Origin: Choristoneura fumiferana
Lineage: Eukaryota; Arthropoda; Insecta; Lepidoptera; Tortricidae
Length of the DNA stretch: 64,000 nt
Direction: 5' to 3'
Assembly: GCF_025370935.1 (NCBI RefSeq)
Contig: NC_133499.1
Coordinates: 9,259,836 to 9,323,835, forward strand
Within the stretch, counting starts at the first letter, position 1. Every line of letters starts with the position of its first letter. A program made the position numbers and the translations under genes. Under the pieces are notes generated by a model. It was not told where the DNA came from, ran no database searches, and saw only the letters and a program-made list of their open reading frames with translations. Positions 31,985 through 42,573 of this stretch are shown piece by piece.

Positions 31985-32140
31985 TCTTAGATGGGATACC
32001 TCAAGTGCCAGTAATTTCACCGGCTGTCTTACTCTCCACGCCGAAACACAACAGTGCAAGCACTGTTGCTTCACGGCAAGATTAGCGAGGCGAGATGGTG
32101 GCAGCAATCCGGGCGGACCTTCCACAAGGTCCTACCACCA
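31985..32140 (-). mobile_element. retro-D fragment
   Basis: Preceded by a TTTC-rich run; ATGGGATACCTCAAGTGCC ... palindrome region GGACCTTCCACAAGGTCC (one mismatch to the family palindrome). The tail half is missing. Confidence 0.65.
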
Positions 32141-32149
32141 GTTGTTTGT

Positions 32150-33985
32150 AACTGTTTTATCGCAGCGCCACCAGTGGCCAAAAATAAACTATTTTACGAT
32201 GTGCCCGGTATAGAGCTAGGAATATCGACGAATGCGTTGCTCTAATCGATCTGCCGTATTATTCTCAGGAAAATCGTGATATGCCTGGCCAACGTTTAGG
32301 CATATGGGTTTATTATTTCGAGAGGTTCAATTGTGTTCAGACTCAAATTTTCAGTTATAAAATTAGAAATATATCGTTATTGTTTTTAAGTTGCTTAGGA
32401 TATTATCACTGAAACTTGTGGTAAATACATTTTATTCTATTTTATCTTTTTTTTTTACAATAACTTAAATTTTCTGCACAAAAGTCAGTTACGTGGTCAG
32501 GTTCGGATTATCCTGATTACTTTGTAGTATTGTAAAAATACAAGGCATAGAAAAACTTGCTGTTTAAAACATGGATTGAATGTTCATAATATGATATACC
32601 ATGCATGCAAACATAAAAAAATTACGACATTGATAAGACTATTTTTTTCTACATTTCCCGTTGTTCCAAAATACACCATCATTTTCGTAGCCACACTTAT
32701 TAAGTATATTTTAAACCAAAAAAAAGAGGTCAAACCTCCTGTAAATCCTTTTTTAACTATAAGCAACTTTGAAAATAAGACTGCGTCAATATAACGTATA
32801 ATGTTTATCGCAAGTCATAATTATTTATCTATAATTAATGTAATAAAGGTTCAGTTAGATTTGCGTCAAAGATCGAGCGTCATTTTCGTTACGGTTGCGA
32901 CTTGGTAAGTATTGGGTAAATAAATATAATGTTTTACTGGTGCTGTGTCATTTGCAGTTAAGTTATTCAATATTGATTTCATTTGCTTCAAACCTATAGG
33001 ATATTTACTGCAGAGCCGCGAAAGTAAGAGCTTTTCAATTTCGTGGTCATCATTTTCGTGGTCCTATGGGCCACGAAACTGATTAAAGACACGAAAAAGA
33101 TGATTTCCCTACAAGTAGAAAAATACAGAACACTTTTTATAATTTTCTGCTTTTTACAGTGTAATCGTTTATGCCGTTATTGATTTAATTGATTTAAACG
33201 AAGAATGGTTGACCGTCAACAACATTTGCTCCAGTGTGGTTATAGGAATTATGACCAGTGCGTCGCCAATTTTGCTAACTGGCGAGAGGTTCAAGAATTA
33301 TTTTGCCCTGAATGTACGTGTGAAATGTATATATCTAAATATTAAAAGAAAACTTCGTCATTTAGAGGAGCATTTTGTTGTGTTGTTTCGTTGTAACATA
33401 ATTTCGTTCTGGTTTACCGTAGACCTGCACGGGGGATGGTATTGAAAACTGTTTTGGTTTGTTTGTTGAAGTTATTAATCTTACTTTAATTAAGTAATTT
33501 CTAGATAGTATTTAAAAGGTTACAAAATGACAATTTGAAGTCGTCATTTTCGTGGTCAAGTTTTAATTTTTTTATATATAGATATCGATTGTCTATTTCT
33601 GTTGATACCTGATTAATTAAATAATGCTTATTCGTTTTCTCATTATGATCGGATTTTCATTCAAATAGTACAATTATAAGATTTTAAAATAACAAAATGT
33701 TCTTTTTCGTGGTCTCGATGCTCATTTTCGTTACCGTTAAAATTGGATTTTTGCTTTTTTAACCAAAATAAACTTTATCGATCTCTTATAATATAAAGCA
33801 TCTTATCGGTACATATCCTTATGTTCAAATAAAACAGACCACATCAAAATGTGTGTTTTTATTTCTGTAACATTTATCTTACACCTCAAAATAATTACCC
33901 ATATCATGAAAATGGCGGCGTTTCACGATATGCCTAGGAATTTCGTGATCTGGCGGATTTTACGATCGACCGCCGACATATCAAT
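32150..33985 (-). mobile_element. TIR-F copy 3, split by TIR-G
   Basis: Part 1 (about 32160-32305) reads on the minus strand through CAACGCATTCGTCGATATTC to GCATAT. Part 2 (33905-33985) resumes with CATGAAAATGGCGGCGTTTC to the terminus CGACCGCCGACATATC. Joining parts 1 and 2 recreates the copy 1 order, so the 1.6 kb between is a later insertion. Confidence 0.8.
32306..33900. mobile_element. TIR-G: 1595-bp unidentified TIR element
   Basis: Bounded by ATAT on both sides (32302-32305, 33901-33904), a 4-bp target duplication defined by the interrupted TIR-F. Ends GGGTTTATTATTTCGAG and, inverted, GGGTAATTATTTTGAG: imperfect TIRs of about 16 bp. Internally, ATTTTCGTGGTC-type words recur (33038, 33051, 33543, 33702; inverted near 33070), and CATTTTCGTTACSGTT lies near 32881 and 33723. 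Open frames (32576-32794, 33209-33445) show no transposase motif, so it is probably non-autonomous. Superfamily unknown. Confidence 0.75.
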
Positions 33986-34851
33986 TAACCTGTCCTCTCC
34001 CAGAGGCACAAATTTGTGCCCAAATCCCTTTGATCCTGTTATCCTGGGAGATGACAGATTAAAGTATGTTATACACTGACGAGCAAAAAGGGTAGGGTCG
34101 GGTTGCTAAAATCGCAATAGGTCTTAAACTATTAAAGATATTTTCTTGATTTAATAAGTACTTTGAAGCTGATTTAATGAGGTCTATCGTTTTTTGTCTT
34201 TCTAGATGGCGCCACTGTTGCGTGAGGTTTTTATTAAGAATAATTTTGGAATAGACACATTAACTAATTAATTAATTAATATTAAGAACAGTTCTATCAC
34301 ACCACATTTTTAATTTTCATCAATTTTTTACGTTGCCAGCTCAGCTGGTAGGTATAACGCTCATACGCCATTTGCACAGCTGTAGTCGAAAATGCAGTCT
34401 CGAAATATAAGTCTGAATACAAAGACACAATAGTTATTTGTTATGCAAGGCTGGAAAGTGACTGTTTTGAACGAGTGCTTATACTGAAACCTGAGCAAGC
34501 GAAGGATTCTAGGGTTGAAGAATCCTGAGCGTAGTCGAGGGTTCAAAGGCACGAGATGCTAAACAACTTTACAGCCGAGCAAACACAATTTTTCCACCGA
34601 CGAACAGCGAGAAAAATAGTAGGTAGATGAAAGAAAGTAAATTGAACACTTATAAATCAGTTCAGGTTGTGCTAGCTAGCTTAAGTCAGTGGCTTTCTAA
34701 AATCTCAGAATTCTCATCCCATGGAAATATGTCAAAATACATTCACGTTCTTGTCTCCAATAAAAAGAGGGAATTTCGAAAATCCAAGTAAAAAGTTCAG
34801 CTTTCTAGATCCAGGGTTGGGTTGGACGTTGAAAGTGAGCTATATAGCCAG
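33986..34851. other. No gene; rep-K scrap
   Basis: AGGCACAAATTTGTGCC (about 34003-34019) is a short perfect palindrome. About 34180-34236 matches rep-K (CTATCGTTTTTTGTC, GATGGCGCCACTGTTGCGTG). Otherwise unrecognised. Confidence 0.5.
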
Positions 34852-35042
34852 TGCCCCTTAGTGTAAGTTTTCGGTTACAAAATACGTCTCGATCGCGTTC
34901 GCGTTAAAATCTCAATTTGTATGGAAACACGAACATCGCAAACGTTCCGCTAGAGGCGCTGTTCGTGTTTGCATAAAAAATGGGATTTGAACGCGAACGC
35001 GATCGAGACGTATTTGTAAATCGAAAACTTACACTAAGGGCA
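34852..35042 (+). mobile_element. MITE-190 copy 3
   Basis: TGCCCCTTAGTGTAAG ... CTTACACTAAGGGCA, flanked by CAG on both sides (34849-34851, 35043-35045). The right arm has indels against other copies. Confidence 0.88.
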
Positions 35043-35969
35043 CAGTATTTTTTACATTTCATTATGCAAAAGCTAACCTACTCAAAGTTTAAATAATTAT
35101 TACTAGAATTGGTAATATTGACTTATTTCCCTCCAGTAGGTGCGCTTCTGAATTTGACCACATATCTATCTACCTATTTGTCTTTGTTTTTGTGAATAAA
35201 GACGAAAAAAACTTATGTAATAGAAAAATGTAAATAAATGGTATCTATTTTTTTGTATTTAATAATAACAACAATAATAACAAGAATGAAAACACTAAAC
35301 GCATTTATATTAATGAAATAATTTTGACAAACCACGTTTCAGAACGTGTCATTGAGCTTTTTGCGGGTGCGTTTCCGAATCTCTTTCATCATTTGACATG
35401 GTCATCGTTCATCCACCATCACCTCTCATAGTTTTTCGCGCTGTCATCGTTCATCCCCATTACCCTCTCATATTTCGTTTCTCTAGAATTTTTGTACCGT
35501 ACAACGGCAAAAACTACTAGACACTGGCAAAATTGTCCTCAAATGGACAGAGCCATATTTTTTTTAATTAACAACAATCATTTGACATCTATTTTTTTCT
35601 TGTCTGTTCTGTAACGTATATTTTTTTTGTAATTTGACGCATTGGTTAATTAAGACGCACTTAGAAAACAAAAATATACTTTTATCAAATGACCTATTAT
35701 TCTAAATAGTTTAGTATTTAATAAGAATAAAATAACAGATTTAAAAGAAAAGACATTTTAAAAGGGTGTGTAATGATTAGTATAACCACTTTAGATTATA
35801 TACTGCTAAACAGAATATAAGGACCACGTGAATTTCATTGGAGAAACTTAAAAAATAATAAATATAATTCTTTATAAAGTGAAAGTCAAAGTCAGAAGTG
35901 TTTTATTTGTGAAACATAGGTGATGGCTGATAAATACGGAGATGTTACATTTTTTTCGTGACATTCCTT
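35043..35969. other. No gene recognised
   Basis: AT-rich. A CATCGTTCATCC word is duplicated (35402, 35447). No element ends are visible. Confidence 0.45.
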
Positions 35970-36073
35970 GTCTACAAGTTTGACCGCTATGTGTCTGTCT
36001 GTGGCACCGTAGCTCTTAAACGGGTGGACCGATTTGAATGAGATTTTTTTATTTGACAGCAGGTTTTTATAGT
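35970..36073 (+). repeat. rep-R fragment
   Basis: AAGTTTGACCGCTATGTGTC ... GGTGGACCGATTTGAATG ... CAGCAGGTTTTTATAG; both ends missing. Confidence 0.6.
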
Positions 36074-36232
36074 ATAATAAGTTTTTCAATCCGCGTATTT
36101 TTCACACGAGACGCCCTTGGAGAGTTCTAGACTTGGTATCTTCTTTTTTATTATACCGGGGTAATTAAAACATAGAATCGTGCTCGTTAAACTGAACGAC
36201 ATTTGTGCAGCGAATTTTAAAAATAATTAGGT

Positions 36233-36530
36233 TTTAGGGTTCCGTACCCAAAGGGTGCAACGAGACCCTACTGAGACTCCACTGTCTGTCTGTCCGCCCG
36301 TCTGTCACAGGGCTCTATCTCTTGAGTAATAGTTAGACACTTGAAATTATCACAGATCTATAGAGACGCGGTAGCGTGTCTAGCCAAGTTGCGGACCGAG
36401 GAGAGTTGTGAGAAATATTCCTGGAATGTTTGCAAACCAGTCCAGAACCCAAAGCTACGCGGTAGGATTTATATCGCGTTACAGTACCATTTTGCAGGAC
36501 AGGGGGGGCTACCATGATCTTTTCATAAAC
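36233..36530 (+). repeat. rep-E2 fragment
   Basis: AGGGTTCCGTACCCAAAGGG, CTACTGAGACTCCACTGTC, TCTATCTCTTGAGTAATAG: start of a repeat related in style to rep-E but distinct. Fuller copy at 52615-53216. Confidence 0.5.
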
Positions 36531-36544
36531 GATCCAAACGCAGA

Positions 36545-37205
36545 GCAGTTCAATTTAGGCACCTAAACTGAATCGTCGAAATTAGTACGACGACGTTTAT
36601 TTCTCAGAGCTGAGTCTCAATGGTTTACAAGCGAATGTAAGACCGATATTGTCTCTGGTCCGAAACTGAAACGCCAAGTCGCGAAAGGGATGCCGCTTAT
36701 GCAAACCAAATATTGTATACTAAACCTCTTTATTTTGGAAAACCATAACTCTATGTCATTCCGTGTTCCTAGCAACCGTTGTGTTGATTACATATAAAAT
36801 GTTTACGCTGTCACTAATCCACGAGTCTTCTTTTCTCACTGAAAAATTAGTTTTATCAATGAGGAGTTAAAAGCACAATGTCTATGAAAGTAATAAAACT
36901 TGAATAAAAGTTTAAAAGTTTTCGAAATTTAAAATATTCCAAGTAAAACACTTAAAATTCCAAAGAATTGACGGATGTTTAACTTATACTGAATCGCAAA
37001 ATTTGACACTGAAGCGATTCAATTCCCACTCAAGTTAAGCGTCATGGTACGAAAACCGCTTGAGTGAGTGAATGAAAATGTCTGTATCGCTGTCGCTGAA
37101 CCGTGCTTGAACTGAATCGCAAAAGTAACGTCGTGGTAACGAAATAGCGATGCAGTTCAGTTTAGAGCCTAAACTGGATCGTATTAATGACAGCGTGGTA
37201 GGGCC
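36545..37205. repeat. Word-repeat region bounded by direct repeats
   Basis: GCAGTTCAATTTAGG and CCTAAACTGAATCG (36545-36575) recur as GCAGTTCAGTTTAGA and CCTAAACTGGATCG (37152-37181). ACTGAATCGCAAAA occurs at 36988 and 37111. Same style as the other short-word elements here. No coding frame. Confidence 0.5.
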
Positions 37206-37357
37206 CCAGCATTGTGTAACTGTTCGCGCACTAAAACCTTTTTAGGCCATACACAGTGCAGGGGTGCTCTCCGGCACAGGACTATTCAGTCTGGCTCAAG
37301 TCTTGTCAGTCTTCCGCCACCCATAAAAATTGGCTATTTACACGCCATACCAGTAAC

Positions 37358-37478
37358 ATCATCATCATCATCCCAGCCTATATACGTCCCACTGCTGGGC
37401 ACAGGCCTCCTCTCAGAACAAGAGGGCTTGGGCCATAGTTCCCACGCGGGCCCAGTGCGGATTGGGAACTTCGCACGC
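37358..37478 (-). mobile_element. SINE-C tail fragment
   Basis: (ATC)n then CCCAGCCTATATACGTCCC to GGGCCCAGTGCGGATTGGG; head missing. Confidence 0.7.
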
Positions 37479-37760
37479 CACCACCATCACATACCAGTCA
37501 TACAGTTCGCATACCAGTAACAGGAATAGTTTCATTATGTCAGTAAAAATCTATAACAAAATTCCGATAGATATAGCGCTGACTTATAAAATATTTGTAG
37601 CCAAACTGACTGTCTGAATTTTTGAGAATGTAGTTATAATTGTGACTAGTGGTATAATATAGGTGATATAATATTAAATGATTATTTTTGTATATTGTTT
37701 TTGTAACTATCTTTACTATTTTGACATTATTCTATATAATTTAATGATATATTTATATTT

Positions 37761-38012
37761 GACGACCGGATGGCTGAGTGGTTAGAGAACCTGACTACGA
37801 AGCTTAAGGTCCCGGGTTCGAATCCCAGTGTAGATATTTGTATGAATACGACTGGTTGTTCTGGGTCTTGAATGTTTAATATGTATTTAAGTATGTATTT
37901 ATCTATATAAGTATGTTTATCCGTTGCCTAGTATCCATAGTACGCTTTGCTTAGTTTGGGACTAGGTCAATTGGTGTCAAGTGTCCCATGATAATTTTAT
38001 TTATTTATTTAT
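37761..38012 (+). mobile_element. SINE-A, complete
   Basis: Head GACCGGATGGCTGAGTGG, B box GGTTCGAATCC near 37815, tail GTGTCCCATGATAATTTTAT and ATTT repeats. Confidence 0.8.
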
Positions 38013-38185
38013 GAATGAAATGTGAATTATTATTACTATGATTATGAGTATTATTATTATTATTTATTAGATCCGATTATACATTGTGCATGCCAATGTA
38101 TGGTGAATTGTGTTGATCTAAACTCTTTTGTAACATCATTTATACCATAATTCGAGCAAATAAAACTTTGAACTGAACTTTTGTG
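38013..38185 (+). repeat. Probable retroelement 3' end
   Basis: (ATT)n near 38050 and GCAAATAAAACTTTGAACTG near 38157, resembling a LINE polyadenylation region. Weak. Confidence 0.3.
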
Positions 38186-38220
38186 TTGTGACAGAGTAGA
38201 GTAGTGACGATATCGTTTTT

Positions 38221-38540
38221 TCATCATCATCATCATCCCAGCCTATATACGTCCCACTGCAGGGCACAGGCCTCCCCTCAGAATGAGAGGGCTTGGGTCA
38301 TAGTTCCCACGCGGGCCCAGTGCGGATTGGGAACTTCACACACACCATTGAATTGCTTCGCAGGTTTGTGCAGGTTTCCTCACGATGTTCTCCTTCACCG
38401 CAAAGCTCGTGGTAAATTTCAAATGTAATTCCGCACATGAATTTGGAAAAACTCAGAGGTGCGAGCCGGGGTTTGAACCCACGAGGCCACGACCCTCTGC
38501 TTGAGAGGCGATGGGTCAAACCACTAGGCCACCACGGCTT
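38221..38540 (-). mobile_element. SINE-C, full length
   Basis: (ATC)n left; right end CACTAGGCCACCACGGC is the complement of the tRNA-like head (B box GGTTCAAACCC). Contains the segment missing from the 13.5-kb copy. About 320 bp. Confidence 0.8.
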
Positions 38541-38586
38541 TACCCCACTGCCCGAAGGAGGGTTATGTTTTTCAGTTCAAGTCTAG

Positions 38587-38776
38587 TGCCCTTAGTGTAA
38601 GTTTTCGGTTACAAAATACGTCTCGATCGCGTTCGCGTTAAAATCTCAATTTGTATGGAAACGCGAGCATCGCAAACGTTCCGCTAGAGGCGCTGTTCGT
38701 GTTTCCATACAAATTGAGATTTTAACGCGAACGCGATCGAGACGTATTTTGTAACCGAATACTTACACTAGGGGCA
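38587..38776 (+). mobile_element. MITE-190 copy 4
   Basis: TGCCCTTAGTGTAAG ... CTTACACTAGGGGCA; flanks TAG and CAG. Same orientation of the asymmetric centre as copies 1-3. Confidence 0.88.
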
Positions 38777-38800
38777 CAGAGCTATCAAACGCACGCTATT

Positions 38801-39146
38801 CATCATCATCATCATCATCCCAGTATACGTCCACTGCTGGGCACAGGCCTCCTCTCAGAACAAGAGGGCTTGGGCTATAGTTCCCACGCCTCTCAAGCAG
38901 AGGGTCGTGGGTTCAAACCCCGGCTCGCACCTCTGAGTTTTTCCAAATTCATGTGCGGAATTACATTTGAAATTTACCACGAGCTTTGCGGTGAAGGAAA
39001 ACATCGTGAGGAAACCTGCACAAGCCTGCGAAGCGATTCAATGGTGTGTGTGCAGTTCCCAATCCGCACTGGGCCCGCTCATTCTGAGGGGAGGCCTGTG
39101 CCCTGCAGTGGGACGTATATAGCCTGGGATAATGATGATGATGATG
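38801..39146. mobile_element. SINE-C chimera: inverted tail fragment fused to a headless copy
   Basis: 38801-38888 is a minus-strand tail fragment ((ATC)n, CTGGGCACAGGCC). At GTTCCCACG|CCTCTCAAG it switches to a plus-strand SINE-C starting inside the head (B box GGTTCAAACCC) and running to (GAT)n near 39146. Both outer ends are GAT/ATC tails, so the unit is tail-out. Confidence 0.75.
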
Positions 39147-39544
39147 AATTAAATTAAATTAAAATAAATGTTTCTATCCCCGTTTTTTTGATTATGTGTA
39201 ATCTTGTATAGATAATGGCACGGAACCCTTCGTGCGCGACTCCGACTCGCACTTGGACGGTTCTTTTATTTCTATTAGACTGTAAAGTTTATTCGAGGAA
39301 GCGTGACAGGCGACGTCAGTCGGGCTGTAGGATGACGTACATACACTTAGATTGATATATACATTGATTAACCCCCGACGCAAAAAGAGGGGTGTTAAAA
39401 AAATACATTAAAAGCTTATTTCAATAAAAAAATACACGTACATTTCATTAATTAACTACTAATCCTTAATTAATAGGATTGTTGCAGACAATGTTTATAA
39501 TTTTACTTGATTATTTGGAATGAATGGATACAATAAGTTAAGTA
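39147..39544. other. No gene; repeat scraps
   Basis: rep-E2 end at about 39212-39267 (GGAACCCTTCGTGCGCGACT) and a 28-bp rep-R terminus at 39369-39396 (ACCCCCGACGCAAAAAGAGG). Confidence 0.5.
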
Positions 39545-40095
39545 AGTTGTTATAAGTTTGACCACTATGTGTGTCTGTGTGTCTGTCAGTCTGTCTGTAC
39601 CACCGTAGCTCTTAAACGGGTGGACTGATTTGAATGCGTTTTTTATATTTTAAAGCAGGTTTTTAGCCGCGGTGGCCTAGTGGTTTGACCTGTCGCCTCT
39701 CAAGCAGAGGGTCGTGGGTTCAAACCCCGGCTCGCACCTCTGAGTTTTTCCAAATTCATGTGCGGAATTACACTTGAAATTTACCACGAGCTTTGCGGTG
39801 AAGGAAAACATCGTGAGTAAACCTGCACAAGCCTGCGAAGCAATTCAACGGTGTGTGTGAAGTTCCCAATCTGCACTGGGCCCGCGTGGGAACTACTGCC
39901 CAAGCCCTCTCATTCTGAGGGGAGGCCTGTGCCCTGCAGTGGGACGTATATAGGCTGGGATAATGATGATGAGGTTTTTAGCGATGGTTCTTAGACATAT
40001 TTTACCAAAATCGGTTCAGCCGTTTTTGAGATATTGAACTTTGAAGTGACAAGGTCGGGGGTTTTCCAACTTTATGTTGGTTAGGTTATTTGAAC
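39545..40095 (+). repeat. rep-R copy split by SINE-C
   Basis: 39545-39667 (GTTATAAGTTTGACC ... AAAGCAGGTTTTTAGC) and 39972-40095 (AGGTTTTTAGCGATGGTTC ... GGTTAGGTTAT) are continuous in intact copies. Confidence 0.8.
39668..39971 (+). mobile_element. SINE-C, full length, 11-bp TSD
   Basis: 304 bp. tRNA-like head CGCGGTGGCCTAGTGG, B box GGTTCAAACCC near 39718, tail GGGACGTATATAGGCTGGG and GAT repeat. Perfect flanking repeats AGGTTTTTAGC (39657-39667, 39972-39982) inside rep-R define the insertion to the base. Confidence 0.92.
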
Positions 40096-40109
40096 ATTAT
40101 TGAATACTA

Positions 40110-40333
40110 TTTCTGTAACAAAAAGTTGGAAAACTCACAACTTTGCCACTTAAAAAGTTCAATATCACAAAAACAGCTGATTTTGCTGAAACATGTCTAA
40201 GAACCATCGCTAGAAAACCAGATTTCAAATAAAAAAACCGCATTCGAATCGGTCCACCCGTTTAAGAGCTACGGTGCCACAGACACACATTGCGATCAAA
40301 CTTATGATACCCCTCTTTTTTCATGGGTGGTTC
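40110..40333 (-). repeat. rep-R copy, inverted neighbour
   Basis: AACAAAAAGTTGGAAAACTC left; CCCCTCTTTTTTCATGGGTG right (diverged terminus). Head-to-head with the copy ending at 40095. Confidence 0.6.
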
Positions 40334-40812
40334 AAAACAGAATACAACAAGCAAACACTTGTCATAACACACAAACATAACGCCTGTATTCCCAAATGGG
40401 GTAGGCAGAGCACACGAAATGATAATAAAAAAAATGTTTAAACGTTTGTCGTCCAAATTGAATACGGCTTCGGGTGACCATAGGGCTGGCTTTTTCTTAG
40501 CACAAAGATAAAGCATTGCCATACAGCGTGAATGCTGCCAGCCTTCTGGGCACCTTACCACCTGGCAGTGATTTTGGGCAACTTTTTTATTTATAATTTT
40601 AGTTTGTATGTAGTTTTAGTTACCTTTATTTTGTTTTATATTATACAGGCATTGTTTTTAATAAATTATATACTAAACGTTTGTTTTGTTTTATACATTT
40701 AACTTATGAATTGTTTTGTTGAATTGTCATTCAATCTCTCTCTTCTGTGTTTGTCATGCGCAGTGCCTTGTTACACTGTGTAAGTTTCTTTGAAATAAAT
40801 AAATAAATACCG
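40334..40812 (+). pseudogene. LINE-like C-terminal scrap and 3' end
   Basis: 40372-40440 carries ATAACGCCTGTATTCCCAAA, a repeat end I recall as common in Lepidoptera. From about 40475 a broken plus frame reads HRAGFFLAQR, then SIAIQR and (G)xLPPG, like the 14.2-kb remnant. It is followed by a 3' UTR-like stretch ending (AAAT)n near 40805. Confidence 0.45.
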
Positions 40813-41145
40813 TTACTTGTTATCTCTGTTCAAATGAACTGTACAATTCGTCGTACATTCAATGAATGAAACTTCTTGAAAGGTCGCTTACCTCCCCTCT
40901 GTTAGCACCTACACTATAATATAATCGATACACTATTTACTTATATTATGATTATAACTGAGGTGGGAGACACAACTGATTAACTTGCGGGGTTTCCTTA
41001 TGTGGCGAGTAATAAATTAAGTGGTTTAAAATGGTCAGAGCGGACAGATTTCCTGTTAAGTTTCCTTAAAGTTAAGTCTAATATATAAAATTCTCGTATC
41101 CACAGTGTTTGTAATCGAACTCCTCCGAAACGGTTTTTTATGACA
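40813..41145. other. No feature seen
   Basis: AT-rich, nothing recognised. Confidence 0.4.
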
Positions 41146-41516
41146 TTTTTAGGGTTTTGTAGTACCTCGAAAGGAAAAAACGGAACCCTTATAGGATCAC
41201 TTTTTGTCTGTCTGTCTGTCAAGACCTTTTTTATCAGGAACCCGTGGAGATATCAAGCTGAAATTTATATCAAATACTGAGGTCTACTGTCCCTTGGAGC
41301 TGAGAAAAAATCAAACTTCTAAGCCGACTCAATCAAAAGATACAGCCGTTTACGCTGCAAGTTTTCGACACTCGCAAGGGAATCAAAACCTACAGGGTAC
41401 TTCCCGTGAACTCAGAATCTTGAAATTTGGTACCTAACCTACGAAGCAACGTCTTATTACATCATTACAATAAAAATATTTTTAATAATTTGCACGGAAC
41501 CCTCGGAGCGCGAGTC
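41146..41516 (+). repeat. rep-E2 relative
   Basis: TTAGGGTTTTGTAGTACC, GGAACCCTTATAGGATCAC, TGTCTGTCTGTC, and near the end GCACGGAACCCTCGGAGCGC. Diverged from the 52.6-kb copy. Confidence 0.45.
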
Positions 41517-41853
41517 TCAGAATAGATAGCAAATTTGAAAAGTTCTATACAGTCAGCAACAAAAAGATGGATACAATCAAAGTTACCAAAATATACACAC
41601 GACTTCATAACAACAGTTTTTATACTCTTAGTCAAATTTTTCATTGTTTTTTGTTCTGTCGGGAGTTTTTAACTCTACTAAGTTAATTAGATTTTTTTTT
41701 AATCTTAGATTCAGTAGGTGCAAATTGGCTGTGTGATGTGAACTACTGAGATAATTATGATAATGTTACACGAGTGTTTTTATAATATATCGAGTTTCCT
41801 TTTAAGCTTTCCCCTTACAAATAGTAACAGATGTTTACGCGGAAACGTAGTAA
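41517..41853. other. No feature seen
   Basis: AT-rich, nothing recognised. Confidence 0.4.
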
Positions 41854-42270
41854 TCCATACTAATATTATAAATGCGAAAGTGTGTGTGTTTGTATGTTTG
41901 TCCGTCTTTCACGTCAAAGGCGGCGACGGATCGACGTGATTTTTGGCATAGAGATAGTTTATGCCTCGAGAATGACAAAGACTACTTTTTATCCCGGAAA
42001 AATGCACAGTGCCCTTAGTGTAAGTTTTCGGTTACAAAATACGTATCGATCGCGTTCGCGTTAAAATCTCAATTTGTATGCAAACACGAACAGCGCCTCT
42101 AGCGGAACATTTGCGATGTTCGTATTTCCATACAAATTGAGGTTTTAACGCGAACGCGATCGAGACGTGTTTTGTAACCGAAAAATTACACTAAGGTTAC
42201 ACTACAGTTCCCGAGGGACCAGCGCGCGATAACCGAATACCGCGCGGACGAAGCCGCGGGCAAGAGCTAG
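41854..42270 (+). mobile_element. Helitron-like element interrupted by MITE-190
   Basis: A|TCCATACTAATATTATAAATG start; GCGGGCAAGAGCTAG|T end. Interior GGCGACGGATCGACGTG. At GCACAG|TTCCCGAGG the MITE (42010-42199) is inserted. The host Helitron is about 225 bp without it. Confidence 0.8.
42010..42199 (-). mobile_element. MITE-190 copy 5, opposite orientation
   Basis: Ends as in other copies, but the asymmetric centre (GAACAGCGCCTCTAGCGG) is inverted, so this insertion is in the other orientation. An ACAG on each side (…GCACAG, CTACAG) is compatible with a CAG duplication plus a few extra bases on the right. Confidence 0.85.
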
Positions 42271-42573
42271 TAATAAATAATAATTAAAATATCAATGTCA
42301 TCGAAAAAACATAGGAAGTGAGAACTTTTTATGGCTCCAAAAAGACCGTGCGACCATTCTATTGTTTTAAGTTTATTTTATAACGTTTATATTTTTATTA
42401 TTGCAAAAGATTCATAATCATGAGGTTACTTAGTTAACTTAATTGAAATATAATTGTTTTTTTCAAAAGCGGTTTCTTATTGTTACAAGAAGGTTTGCCA
42501 ATAGGGAATGTCAAAGCTTTTTATGAATTTGTTCTTGTTGTGCCGAATATTGGTAAGTAGGTATGGTTTATAT

